A program made the position numbers and the translations under genes. A stretch of 64,000 nucleotides of DNA. It comes from CAMDTE01 sp964504345. GTDB taxonomy: Bacteria > Bacteroidota > Bacteroidia > Flavobacteriales > Schleiferiaceae. The notes beneath the pieces were generated by a model that was not told the origin of the DNA, did no database searches, and saw only the letters and a program-made list of their open reading frames with translations. Shown piece after piece: positions 1 through 7,832 of this stretch (within the stretch, counting starts at the first letter, position 1; every line of letters starts with the position of its first letter). The DNA lies in contig CAZDDX010000001.1 of the NCBI GenBank assembly GCA_964504345.1, positions 573,297 to 637,296 of the forward strand, written 5' to 3'.

Positions 1-523
1 TGGGGCTTTCTTGGATGATTTGCAGGGCCAATTCCTTGATGGAGGACATCAGGGCCTTGAATTCCTTGTCTTTTTGGGTGTAGCGGACGTCGTCCAGCAG
101 CTCAATTTTGGCTTTCAGGTACGGCTTGACGCCCACGGTCTCCACAATGCGGAAGCGGCGCTTGCCCTGCAGGATGGCCGTGATGTTGCCGTCGGGCATG
201 CGGAACATGCGCACCATTTGCACCAAGGTTCCCACTTCGTAGAGGTCGTCGGCCTCCGGATCCTGGGTGTCCGGGTTGCGTTGGGCCATGACGCCAAAGA
301 TTTTCTTGCCTTTTTGGGCGTCCTGGATGAGCTTGATGCTCTTGTCCCGTCCGGCCGTGACTGGCGAAACCACACCGGGAAACAGCACCGTGTTGCGCAG
401 GGGCAAAATGCCCACTACCTCCGGGACGTCAGCCTCCGGCAGGTTGTTGTCTTCTTCGTTGGTAACGAGGGGAATAAAATCCGTATCGTCCGACATCAGT
501 CGGGAAAAGTTCAGTGCATCCAT
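1..523 (-). CDS. lon: Lon protease (endopeptidase La), N-terminal part
   Basis: ATP-dependent serine protease that degrades damaged and regulatory proteins in the cytoplasm. Only the first 174 residues lie in the window; the gene runs off the left edge, so the AAA+ and Ser-Lys protease domains are not visible. What is seen is the LonN (PUA-like) substrate-binding domain from about residue 30: the segment with LPLRNTVLFPGVVSPV is the family hallmark, followed by VAQRNPDTQDPEADDLYEVG. The start ATG at 523 gives MDALNFSRLMSDD; a long acidic N-terminal lead (DDTDFIPLVTNEEDNN) before the LonN domain is usual in Bacteroidota Lon. A promoter-like TAACGTTTG lies only 5 bases upstream. Confidence 0.93.
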   Translation of the reverse strand, partial: MDALNFSRLMSDDTDFIPLVTNEEDNNLPEADVPEVVGILPLRNTVLFPGVVSPVTAGRDKSIKLIQDAQKGKKIFGVMAQRNPDTQDPEADDLYEVGTLVQMVRMFRMPDGNITAILQGKRRFRIVETVGVKPYLKAKIELLDDVRYTQKDKEFKALMSSIKELALQIIQESP

Positions 524-528
524 GGAAA

Positions 529-537
529 CAAACGTTA
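529..537 (-). promoter_or_regulatory. Possible -7 promoter element for lon
   Basis: On the minus strand TAACGTTTG ends 5 bases before the lon ATG. It resembles the Bacteroidota -7 box TAnnTTTG but has one extra base in the spacer, so the match is imperfect. No convincing -33 element was identified. Confidence 0.3.
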
Positions 538-1743
538 GGCAAGGGTCGTGCCACGGCGGAAATCAGCCGTTTTGGCATGCACCTCAGACAGAATGGCGCG
601 GTGCGCCGGGGTCAGGGCTAGGGAGCGGCGCTGCATCACGCGCTCGGCCGTTGCCAATGCCTTGTCCAGCGTGTATTCGGACAGTCCTTGGGGACCGCCC
701 CAGCTGAAGTCCGGTATAAAGTTGCGCGGAAAACCGGCGCCAAATACGTTGCAGCTCACGCCCACCACGGTTCCGGTGTTGAACATGGTGTTGATGCCGC
801 ACTTGCTGTGGTCGCCCATGACCAGGCCGCAGAATTGCAACCCCGTGCGTTCAAAACTGCCGCGCGGGTAGCTCCAGAGTTTGACCTCTTCGTAGTTGTT
901 CTTGAGGTTGGAATTGTTGGAGTCTGCGCCAATGTTGCACCACTCGCCCAAAACGGCGTTGCCCAAAAAGCCGTCGTGCCCTTTGTTGGAGCGGCCCCAC
1001 AGCACGCTGTTGTTGACCTCACCGCCCACGCGGCAGTCCGGGCCCACGGTGGTGGGCCCGTAGATTTTGGCGCCCATTTTCAGGACGGCGTGGTCGCCCA
1101 AGGCCAAGCCGCCGCGCACCATACACCCTTCTTGGATTTCCGAATCCGCCCCCAAGTAGATGGGGCCGGTGGTGGTGTTGAGCACGCTGGCCAGCGCCTG
1201 CGCGCCGGGCTCCGCAAAGAATCGATCGCCCAGTACGGTGGTGCTGGGGTGCACGGGCGCGGAGGTTCGTCCGGCGGTCCACACCGCAAAATCGCGTTCC
1301 AATTCCGCACCGTTGTGCTGGAAGAGGTGCCAGAGGCGGGTGATGCGGACGGCGGAGGCGTCGGAGACGACGACGCGGTCCGCGGTGGGCTCTGGGAGCA
1401 GTCGCGGATCGGAGGCCGCACGGTCTGCGAAGACGGCAACGACGGTCTCGTTCCAAACCAGGGTTTGGCCGAGCCGAAGATCGGCGGCGGCGGCCGCCAA
1501 GGCTTCCGTGGGGCAAACACCGGCCTCCCAATACACGGCCGGCCCGTCCCAGGAGGGATACGCCGGGAGGGCGTGAAACAGGGACTCCGTACCGAAGTAC
1601 ACGTCGGCACCCAAACGCTTGCGCCACTTTTCCGCCAGCGTTCCAATGCCCAAGCGCAAATCGCCCACCGGGCGCGTGGCCACCAACGGCAACAAAGAGG
1701 CGCGCTCCGCGCCATCCACCAATACTATTTTCAGTGCACTCAT
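535..1743 (-). CDS. GlmU-family protein (putative sugar nucleotidyltransferase/acetyltransferase)
   Basis: 402 residues. The N-terminal half (about 1-170, starting SALKIVLVDGAERASLLPL) matches the diverged nucleotidyltransferase-like part of the Bacteroidota GlmU-like family, which lacks the classical GxGT loop of true GlmU. The C-terminal half (about 190-370) is a left-handed beta-helix of hexapeptide repeats, with turns such as IYLGADSEIQEG, AVLKMGAKIYGP and TTVGPDCRVGGEVNNSVLWG, as in acetyltransferases. The likely role is UDP-GlcNAc synthesis for cell envelope, by family annotation; which of the two activities is retained cannot be told here. ATG at 1743 is chosen because upstream in-frame residues run through a terminator. 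The gene ends 11 bases before lon. Confidence 0.82.
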   Translation of the reverse strand: MSALKIVLVDGAERASLLPLVATRPVGDLRLGIGTLAEKWRKRLGADVYFGTESLFHALPAYPSWDGPAVYWEAGVCPTEALAAAAADLRLGQTLVWNETVVAVFADRAASDPRLLPEPTADRVVVSDASAVRITRLWHLFQHNGAELERDFAVWTAGRTSAPVHPSTTVLGDRFFAEPGAQALASVLNTTTGPIYLGADSEIQEGCMVRGGLALGDHAVLKMGAKIYGPTTVGPDCRVGGEVNNSVLWGRSNKGHDGFLGNAVLGEWCNIGADSNNSNLKNNYEEVKLWSYPRGSFERTGLQFCGLVMGDHSKCGINTMFNTGTVVGVSCNVFGAGFPRNFIPDFSWGGPQGLSEYTLDKALATAERVMQRRSLALTPAHRAILSEVHAKTADFRRGTTLA

Positions 1744-1783
1744 GAAGCGACAAGTTACGGAAAGACCTGAAAAATCAGAGCAT

Positions 1784-1810
1784 AAAAAAACCGCCCCAAG
1801 GGGCGGTTTT
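1784..1810 (-). terminator. Rho-independent terminator of rpmE2
   Basis: Perfect inverted repeat CCGCCCC-AA-GGGGCGG flanked by an A-tract (1784-1790) and a TTTT, so read on the minus strand it is a GC stem followed by a T run, 19 bases after the L31 stop codon. It separates L31 from the GlmU-like gene. Confidence 0.85.
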
Positions 1811-1828
1811 GAACCCAAATGGGGTGTA

Positions 1829-2080
1829 TTACTTGCTGAACTTCGCGTAGCGGTTGCGGAACTTGTCCACGCGGCCGGCGGTGTCGATCAACTTCACCTT
1901 GCCCGTGTAGAACGGGTGGGAGAACATGGAAATTTCCATCTTGATCAAGGGGTACTCCACGCCGTCCACCTCAATGGTTTCTTTGGTGTTGGCGCAGGAT
2001 TTGTTGAGGACAATATCGCCCGTGCCCATATCTTTGAAGGCGCACATGCGGTAGCTCTCGGGGTGAATTCCTTTTTTCAT
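1829..2080 (-). CDS. rpmE2: 50S ribosomal protein L31, type B
   Basis: 83 residues, beginning MKKGIHPESYRMCAFKDM, the typical start of bacterial L31. The zinc-ribbon CxxC pairs of type A L31 are absent; instead it carries the longer insert with NKSCANTKETIEVDGVEYP and the C-terminal HPFYTGKVKLIDTAGRVDKF of type B, the zinc-independent form. Start at 2080 is set by the conserved KKGIHPE N-terminus. It is a single-gene unit with its own terminator, and its likely promoter (2137-2144) lies inside the first codons of the divergent lipoprotein gene. Confidence 0.97.
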   Translation of the reverse strand: MKKGIHPESYRMCAFKDMGTGDIVLNKSCANTKETIEVDGVEYPLIKMEISMFSHPFYTGKVKLIDTAGRVDKFRNRYAKFSK

Positions 2081-2132
2081 CGCGTTTTTTATTAAAATTG
2101 AGTCGAGTTTTTGCCCGACTCCCAATTTGCGG

Positions 2133-3626
2133 ATGGCAAAGATACAAAAAATAGTTCTACGCGCGGCGGTTCTCGCAACCCTGCTTTGGACGGCAGCCTG
2201 CAGCCCCGAAATGAACTTCGTGGAGCGCGACGCCGTGCTTCGTTTTTCTCAAGACACCGTTTTTTTGGACACCGTCTTCGCGCAGGTGGGGTCCAGCACG
2301 CGCAGCGTTCGCGTCGTCAATCCGACGTCGGACAACCTGCGGATCAAACGCATTGAACTTGCCGGGGGCGCCAGCAGCCCCTTCCGCATCAACGTCAACG
2401 GCAACGCCGGACCCAGTGTGGAAGACGTGGAATTGGCCGCCGGGGATTCCCTGTGGATTTTTGTGGAGGTGACGGCACCGCCGCAGGGCGCACAATTCCT
2501 CTACACGGATTCCATTGTGGTGCAAACCGGCAACGTGCGCCAAGACATTGACCTGGTCACCTTGGCCCTGGACGCGCACTTCCACTACCCCACCAACGAA
2601 TTGGTCATCCCGCAACCGGAACCCAACCAACCCCTGCGCATCCCCTACAAAATCCTCCCCCCCAACACCGTTTGGACCAACGACAAGCCGCACGTGGTCT
2701 ACGGTTACCTGGTGGTGGACAGCGCCCAAACGTTTCGCATTGAGCCCGGAACGCAAATCCACTTCCACGCCAATTCCGGCCTGTGGGTGTACCGCGGCGG
2801 CACCTTGGAGGTGGATCCCCTTTCCCTGGGCAGCCTGCAAAATCCGGTGGTCTTTCAGGGAGACCGACTGGAACCTTTTTACGACGACATCCCCGGTCAA
2901 TGGGGCGGCGCCCTGGGCGGCATTTTTGTGCAATCGGGCGCCACGGCCAAATTCCAAAACGCCGTGGTGAAGAACGGAACCGTGGGGATCCGGGTGGATT
3001 CCACGGCGTCCAGCACGCCCAACCTCACCCTCCACAATACCGTGGTGGAGCACCACAGCCGCGCGGGCATCTACAGCGGCTTTGGCAACGTACGCGCCAC
3101 CAACACGGTGGTAGCGGACGCCGGCCTCTACGGAGTGTACGCACTGGGCGGACGCGTGGTGATGGACCACTGCACCGTGGCCAACTACTTTGGGAGCGGC
3201 CGCTCCACCCCCACCCTGGGCCTGTTCAACTACTACGAAGACGCCAACCAAATCAAGCGTTTACGCCCCCTGCTCCAAGCGGATTTCGCCAACTGCATCG
3301 TAACGGGCAACAACGTGCAGGAGGTGGGCATTGGCAAGGTGGACGGAGCCGCCTTCAACTACAAATTTGACAAATGCTTGTTGACGATCCGCACCCAACC
3401 GGATCCGCCGGTGTACAGCCTCAGCGATTTAACCCATTTCGACGGCTGCCTGATCAACCTATCCGCGCGCCTCAAAAGCCCCCTGCAATCCAACTACCTT
3501 CCGGATTCGCTTTCCCCCGCGCTCAACGTGGGCCGACTTCCCGCCGCCCAACGGGTACCCATCAGCCTCAACGGTTTGAGCCGACTGCCCTACCCCGACC
3601 TGGGCGCATTGGAACGTCCGGAGTAA
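2133..3626 (+). CDS. Lipoprotein with Ig-like domain and right-handed beta-helix
   Basis: 497 residues, no assigned function. The signal peptide ends in a lipobox with Cys23 (LLWTAAC), so it should be lipid-anchored, probably in the outer membrane. Residues about 40-115 look like an ASPM/SPD-2-type Ig domain (TRSVRVVNPTSDNLRIKRIELAGG). Residues about 180-440 carry regular short beta turns (LWVYRGGTLEVDPLSLGS, NAVVKNGTVGIRVDS, NTVVEHHSRAGIYSGFGNVR) typical of a parallel beta-helix as in pectate-lyase-like surface proteins. ATG at 2133 is preferred over the in-frame TTG at 2127. Similar proteins are common and uncharacterised in Bacteroidota. Confidence 0.8.
   Translation: MAKIQKIVLRAAVLATLLWTAACSPEMNFVERDAVLRFSQDTVFLDTVFAQVGSSTRSVRVVNPTSDNLRIKRIELAGGASSPFRINVNGNAGPSVEDVELAAGDSLWIFVEVTAPPQGAQFLYTDSIVVQTGNVRQDIDLVTLALDAHFHYPTNELVIPQPEPNQPLRIPYKILPPNTVWTNDKPHVVYGYLVVDSAQTFRIEPGTQIHFHANSGLWVYRGGTLEVDPLSLGSLQNPVVFQGDRLEPFYDDIPGQWGGALGGIFVQSGATAKFQNAVVKNGTVGIRVDSTASSTPNLTLHNTVVEHHSRAGIYSGFGNVRATNTVVADAGLYGVYALGGRVVMDHCTVANYFGSGRSTPTLGLFNYYEDANQIKRLRPLLQADFANCIVTGNNVQEVGIGKVDGAAFNYKFDKCLLTIRTQPDPPVYSLSDLTHFDGCLINLSARLKSPLQSNYLPDSLSPALNVGRLPAAQRVPISLNGLSRLPYPDLGALERPE
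2137..2144 (-). promoter_or_regulatory. -7 promoter element for rpmE2
   Basis: TATCTTTG on the minus strand matches the Bacteroidota -7 consensus TAnnTTTG exactly, 56 bases upstream of the L31 start. It would give a leader of roughly 50 bases. It overlaps codons 2-4 of the divergent lipoprotein gene. Confidence 0.5.
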
Positions 3627-3775
3627 AACCGCGCCTCCTACAACAACACCTTCGGGCATTGGATGAACAACCCGTCTATCCAAAGCGATGCATTCCGCCT
3701 TGGATTTTGGGAAGGACCTCGAAATCTAGAACTTGCCTTTTGTTTGGTTCAGATTGTCTGGAGAAGTAATTGAAA

Positions 3776-4198
3776 TTAAAACGAACATGGCACTTCGGAT
3801 ACATATTTTCTATGTATCCAATGCTCTTCTCTCGAAGGATAGCGCATCGTATTCCTTTCTCTTATTACTAAGACTTTAATGAGCGTGCTATCGAGAGAAT
3901 AATCAAGGATTTTCACTTTTTGACCATTTACAAGGGAACCTCCAGATTTCCAATTAACAAAACGAGTACTACCGTTAATGTAATCCCTGTACTGCTGTAA
4001 TTCTTTACTGTTTGAAATCTTTCCCAGTGTCGGGGTTCTTGATTCCTTTCCCAAACTAATGTATGCCTCCTTCGCCGATTCAATAATGTTCTCTTTCCTC
4101 CAAATCATTATTGATGAAACAGCACCGCCAATAGCGGACACTAAAACAACAACAATCCAAAATCGTTTGCGCAAAATCGGTTTAAAATTCAAACGCAT
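3776..4198 (-). CDS. Orphan single-pass membrane protein, unknown function
   Basis: 140 residues (158 if the upstream ATG at 4252 is used). A basic N-terminus (RLNFKPILRKR) precedes one membrane segment, about residues 13-33 (FWIVVVLVSAIGGAVSSIMIW); the rest is hydrophilic and probably faces the periplasm. ATG 4198 is preferred because a GGAAGGG purine stretch precedes it. No family recognised. Base composition is strikingly different: hand counts of three lines give 24/60, 23/60 and 20/60 G+C against 39/60 in a line of the neighbouring gene, and codons are AT-rich. This suggests recent acquisition. It lies downstream of the acyl-CoA reductase on the same strand, 84 bases away. Confidence 0.55.
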   Translation of the reverse strand: MRLNFKPILRKRFWIVVVLVSAIGGAVSSIMIWRKENIIESAKEAYISLGKESRTPTLGKISNSKELQQYRDYINGSTRFVNWKSGGSLVNGQKVKILDYSLDSTLIKVLVIRERNTMRYPSREEHWIHRKYVSEVPCSF

Positions 4199-4282
4199 CT
4201 CACCCTTCCACTTTTTAAAACAAATGAGCACTATAAACTTTATGCCCGACATGCTAATTTAAGGAAGTGCCGCGTCGTTTCC

Positions 4283-5296
4283 CTACAAACCCCGTAGAAA
4301 CGCCAGAACGTCCACGCCGTCGGCGTAGTCGGTCAGGCCCGGAGCTTGCGTTTGGCCAAAGGCCACGGCCGGGAACGAAGTCCATTCTTGAGGTTGGTCC
4401 ACCACCAAGCACTGCAGCTGGTCGCGTCGGTCGTCCAACCACGAACGCAAGGACGCTTCGTCCGCATAGCGGTGCCAGTGGAGCACGGCCACGGGAGAGG
4501 CCAAGTCCTCGGACTCCCGGAACAGCACAAAGCCGTTTTCCAAAAACGGGTCTTGGTTCAGCATGAATAAGGCGCGGTGGTAGTCGTAGTTGTTGCCGTA
4601 CTTGTGGTGGTTCACGGCGTCGGAAAAAGGCATCCACTCCGCAAATACGCGCTGAATGTCAAAGTCTTGAGGAACGCACAGGTGGCTGACGCTGCGGCAC
4701 CCCAGGCCGTAGTAATCAAAAACGTCGTGCCCCAGGGCCGCAAGGTGTTCGGGGGTGGTGCCGGCGTGGAGGACGGCCGCACTGTGGCGCGTGCCGCGAA
4801 AAACATGCGGCAGGTGCCCAAAGTAGGCGTCAAAATAGCGGCGGCTGTTGCTGCTTCCGGTGGCCAAAACGGCGTCCATGGCGTTGAGGCGTTCCACCCG
4901 AAACAGGGGGGCGTCGGGATCAACCTCGCGGAGCACTTCCACCGCGTGGGGCAGCAGGACGGCGTCGTCTGAGCTGGGTTTGAGGTAGAGTGAATGACCG
5001 GAAGCGTAGACGCTGAGGACGTCGTGGAGGGCCACCAGGGGCAGGTTTCCGGCGCCGATGAGGCCCACTTTGCGGGGGGGGAAGGGCGCGTCTGGGAGGC
5101 CTGCCGACCAGTCGCGCACGGCGGAGGGAAGGAGGGCGGCCGCCCAGGCGGCGGCGGCCCGACGCACTTCGGATTCCGAAAACCAACCGTTTTTTGCCTT
5201 TGCCACAACCGCTTGGTCCGCCCAATCCGAGCGCCAATCGCGGAGGGTGTTTCCCAAGTGAATAAGCGCCTCTTGGCGTTGTTGGAGCGTTGCCAT
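4283..5296 (-). CDS. Acyl-CoA reductase (LuxC-like)
   Basis: 337 residues, an aldehyde-dehydrogenase-superfamily protein of the LuxC type annotated as acyl-CoA reductase across Bacteroidota, reducing acyl-CoA or acyl thioester to aldehyde with NAD(P)H. Visible signatures are the nucleotide-binding VGLIGAGNLPLVALHD near residue 95, SLYLKPSSDDAVLLP, and the GLGCRSVSHLCVP stretch holding the likely catalytic cysteine. Start ATG at 5296 (MATLQQRQEALIHLG) fits the divergent promoter. It is transcribed away from a ferredoxin gene, a pairing that is usual in this phylum. The physiological substrate is not known. Confidence 0.85.
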   Translation of the reverse strand: MATLQQRQEALIHLGNTLRDWRSDWADQAVVAKAKNGWFSESEVRRAAAAWAAALLPSAVRDWSAGLPDAPFPPRKVGLIGAGNLPLVALHDVLSVYASGHSLYLKPSSDDAVLLPHAVEVLREVDPDAPLFRVERLNAMDAVLATGSSNSRRYFDAYFGHLPHVFRGTRHSAAVLHAGTTPEHLAALGHDVFDYYGLGCRSVSHLCVPQDFDIQRVFAEWMPFSDAVNHHKYGNNYDYHRALFMLNQDPFLENGFVLFRESEDLASPVAVLHWHRYADEASLRSWLDDRRDQLQCLVVDQPQEWTSFPAVAFGQTQAPGLTDYADGVDVLAFLRGL

Positions 5297-5302
5297 CCTT
5301 TG

Positions 5303-5310
5303 TACCTTTG
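5303..5310 (+). promoter_or_regulatory. -7 promoter element for the ferredoxin operon
   Basis: TACCTTTG, an exact TAnnTTTG match, ends 19 bases before the ferredoxin ATG. It faces an opposing box at 5313-5320 with only two bases between them. Confidence 0.6.
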
Positions 5311-5312
5311 TG

Positions 5313-5320
5313 CAAAAGTA
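5313..5320 (-). promoter_or_regulatory. -7 promoter element for the acyl-CoA reductase gene
   Basis: CAAAAGTA on the plus strand is TACTTTTG on the minus strand, an exact TAnnTTTG match 16 bases before the reductase ATG at 5296. Confidence 0.6.
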
Positions 5321-5329
5321 CGCGGAACC

Positions 5330-5680
5330 ATGGCGATTAAAATCACCGACGAATGCATCAACTGCGGCGCTTGCGAGGCCGAATGCCCCAACAACGCCAT
5401 CTACGAAGGCGGCATGGAATGGCGCTTTGCGGACGGCACGTCGCTGCGCGGATCCGTGGTGGCTCCCAGCGGTGCGCAAGCGGATGCGGACGCCCCTCAG
5501 GTTCCCGTAAGCTTTGACGTGTACTACATCGTGACGGACAAATGCACCGAATGCGTTGGGTTCCACGAAACGCCCCAATGCGCTGAAGTGTGCCCCGTGG
5601 ATTGCTGCGTCCCGGACGAAGATCACGTGGAAAGCAAGGAAAGCCTGGAGAGCAAAAAAGCCTTTTTGCACCAAGACTGA
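5330..5680 (+). CDS. 4Fe-4S dicluster ferredoxin
   Basis: 116 residues. Two Cys clusters: CINCGACEAECP (residues about 9-20) gives CxxCxxCxxxCP, and CTECVGFHETPQCAEVCP gives the second with an extended CxxC-x8-CxxxCP spacing, as in the bacterial Alvin-type ferredoxins. A 40-residue loop lies between them, also typical. It is a soluble cytoplasmic electron carrier; the partner may be the divergent acyl-CoA reductase, but this is inference. The C-terminal tail is acidic (DEDHVESKESLESKK). Its TGA overlaps the ATG of the next gene (TGATG), so the two are probably translationally coupled. Confidence 0.93.
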   Translation: MAIKITDECINCGACEAECPNNAIYEGGMEWRFADGTSLRGSVVAPSGAQADADAPQVPVSFDVYYIVTDKCTECVGFHETPQCAEVCPVDCCVPDEDHVESKESLESKKAFLHQD

Positions 5681-6651
5681 TGCACGCCCAACCCGCCGCC
5701 GGATTCTTGCGCAACATTTTGCTGGGATTATCGGTGCTGGGCCTGGCCGTTTTTGGCGCCAGCGCCACCCCGCTTCCCACCCAAAACGCCCTCAACACGC
5801 AAAACCCGCAGGACTCGTTGCTGCAGGTGTTGTCCCACACCGGCCCTCGCCTCCTGCGCGCGGAGTGGGAAGTGCAGCGCTTGGCCGCGGCAGACACGTT
5901 TCACCAAGCCCTGCGTGCCTACACCGAGTCCAACGGCAACTGGGATCGATTGCGCGAGGCCGTTCCCAACCTGAGCATACTGCCGTCGGACGATAAAAAA
6001 GTAGCGCTGCTGACGTATGTGGTTCCCCGCACGGAAGGAACGTACGACCACTTTGGCGTGCTACGGGCGCTAACCGAGCGCGGCACGTGGAAAACCCATT
6101 GGCTCGCCGACGGTTGGGCCAAACTGGGTACTGTGGAATACGCGCGGGCAACGGCCACCACCTGGCCGGGAACCTTGGCCTACCGCTTGGTTACGGTGCG
6201 CCAGCGCAGCAAAACGCACTACTTGGTGCTGGGCTTCCGGCCGTTGGACGGACGCGTGCACCAAAAAGTAATCGACGTCCTCACGGTGGACCGGAATGGC
6301 GATCCGCGCTTTGGCGGTGCCTTTTTTGACGTCAAGAAATTCAACAGCCAAACGTTTCGCAAGCGGCCGTACCGACTGGTTCTGCGCTACAGCGCCAGCG
6401 TCACGGCGTCGGTGCGTTGGGACGCCCCCAACAAACGCGTGGTGGTGGAACACTGCGCGCCGCGCGGCGGCGAAGCCGCCGACGGCGCGCCGGACTTCGG
6501 TTCCTTCGGCCCGGACCTCACCTACGACGTTTTGGTGTTCAAAAACGGAAAATGGACCGTGCAAGAAAACGTCGACCTGCGAAGCCCCGTTCGCCCCACC
6601 CGGAGCATCCGCGAGCCCCAAGACGGACTGCGTCCTGCCCCCACCGAATAG
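5680..6651 (+). CDS. Hypothetical secreted protein
   Basis: 323 residues with a signal peptide (hydrophobic LRNILLGLSVLGLAVFGASA, cleavage near residue 28). No recognised catalytic motif. The protein has repeated charged-aromatic strand patterns (RPYRLVLRYSASVTASVRWD, LTYDVLVFKNGKWTVQENVDL) suggesting a beta-rich periplasmic domain of a kind often left as hypothetical in Flavobacteriales. The start at 5680 overlaps the ferredoxin stop by one base, which argues for cotranscription; the reason for linking it to a ferredoxin is unknown. Confidence 0.75.
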   Translation: MHAQPAAGFLRNILLGLSVLGLAVFGASATPLPTQNALNTQNPQDSLLQVLSHTGPRLLRAEWEVQRLAAADTFHQALRAYTESNGNWDRLREAVPNLSILPSDDKKVALLTYVVPRTEGTYDHFGVLRALTERGTWKTHWLADGWAKLGTVEYARATATTWPGTLAYRLVTVRQRSKTHYLVLGFRPLDGRVHQKVIDVLTVDRNGDPRFGGAFFDVKKFNSQTFRKRPYRLVLRYSASVTASVRWDAPNKRVVVEHCAPRGGEAADGAPDFGSFGPDLTYDVLVFKNGKWTVQENVDLRSPVRPTRSIREPQDGLRPAPTE

Positions 6652-6675
6652 ATCCCGCCCTCCCGTCCAAATTCC

Positions 6676-6683
6676 TACCTTTG
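6676..6683 (+). promoter_or_regulatory. -7 promoter element for the serC operon
   Basis: TACCTTTG matches TAnnTTTG exactly and ends 17 bases before the serC ATG. Confidence 0.6.
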
Positions 6684-6700
6684 CACCAACCCTTTTTGCC

Positions 6701-7774
6701 ATGAAACACAACTTTTCCGCCGGCCCCTGCATCCTTCCGCAAGAAGTCCTCACCGGTGCGGCCGACGCCGTTCGCGAATTTGCCGGCATGGGCCTTTCGT
6801 TGATTGAAATCAGCCACCGAGACAAAAACTTCGTGTCCGTAATGGACGAAGCCATGGCGTTGAGCTTGGAACTGATGGGCTTGGGAGACGACTACGCCGC
6901 CCTCTTTCTGCAAGGCGGAGCCAGCCTGCAGTTTGCCATGGTTCCCTTCAACCTCATGAAGACCGACGGCGGTCACGCGGCCTACCTGGAGACCGGCACC
7001 TGGGCCACCAATGCCCGCAAAGAAGCGCAAGGTTTTGGCAAAGTCACCGTGGTGGGCAATTCACAAGACCGCAACTTCAGCTACATCCCCAAGGGGTACG
7101 CCATTCCGGACGACGCGCAGTACTTCCACACCACCAGCAACAACACGATCTACGGCACGCAAATGCAGGAAATTCCGCATTTTGCCCACGGTTGGAACGT
7201 GTGCGACATGTCGTCGGACATCTTCAGCCGTCCGCGTCCCTTCGATCAATTTGACCTCATTTACGCCGGAGCGCAAAAGAACATGGGTCCCGCCGGCGCC
7301 ACCCTTGTGGTGGTGAAAAAAGACATCCTGGGCCAGTCCGGACGTTGGATTCCCACGATGCTGGACTACGCCACCCACATCAAGGGCGAGTCCATGTTCA
7401 ACACGCCCCCCGTATTTTCCGTGTACACCTCCCTCCTCACCCTGCGTTGGCTCAAGGCCAACGGCGGCGTGGCCTGGGCGCACCAACGCAATTCCGAAAA
7501 AGCAGCCCTGTTGTACGGAGAAATAGACCGCAATCCTTTGTTCCACGGAACGGCCGCGGTGGAAGACCGCTCCCACATGAACGCTTGCTTTTTGCTGCAC
7601 GACGAAGCCGCGCACCAGGCGCGCTTTGACGCTTTGTGGAAGGAAGCCGGCGTGGTGGGCATCAACGGCCACCGCTCCGTGGGCGGGTACCGCGCCTCCA
7701 TGTACAACGCTTTACCGCTGGAAAGCGTGCAGGTGTTGGTGGACTGCATGCGCGAACTTGAGCGCACCGCCTGA
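6701..7774 (+). CDS. serC: Phosphoserine aminotransferase
   Basis: 357 residues. Converts 3-phosphohydroxypyruvate and glutamate to phosphoserine and 2-oxoglutarate, step two of serine synthesis; PLP enzyme of the cytoplasm. The N-terminus KHNFSAGPCILPQEVL and FLQGGASLQFAMVPFN are hallmark SerC motifs, and the PLP lysine is in YAGAQKNMGPAG near residue 193. The C-terminal EAGVVGINGHRSVGGYRASMYNA is also diagnostic. Length is normal for the family. First gene of a run of five same-strand genes (serC, serA, DUF1015, yggS, exonuclease). Confidence 0.97.
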   Translation: MKHNFSAGPCILPQEVLTGAADAVREFAGMGLSLIEISHRDKNFVSVMDEAMALSLELMGLGDDYAALFLQGGASLQFAMVPFNLMKTDGGHAAYLETGTWATNARKEAQGFGKVTVVGNSQDRNFSYIPKGYAIPDDAQYFHTTSNNTIYGTQMQEIPHFAHGWNVCDMSSDIFSRPRPFDQFDLIYAGAQKNMGPAGATLVVVKKDILGQSGRWIPTMLDYATHIKGESMFNTPPVFSVYTSLLTLRWLKANGGVAWAHQRNSEKAALLYGEIDRNPLFHGTAAVEDRSHMNACFLLHDEAAHQARFDALWKEAGVVGINGHRSVGGYRASMYNALPLESVQVLVDCMRELERTA

Positions 7775-7832
7775 TTTCCCGCACCGCCGATTTTCCCTCG
7801 TTTGATTCCCGACTAACCGCTTCGCATTCCGC

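Noticed and set aside
688..1770. 360-codon plus-strand frame over the GlmU-like gene
   Set aside because: Repetitive Gly/His/Val-rich product without family features; the minus-strand gene has hexapeptide repeats and a proper start.
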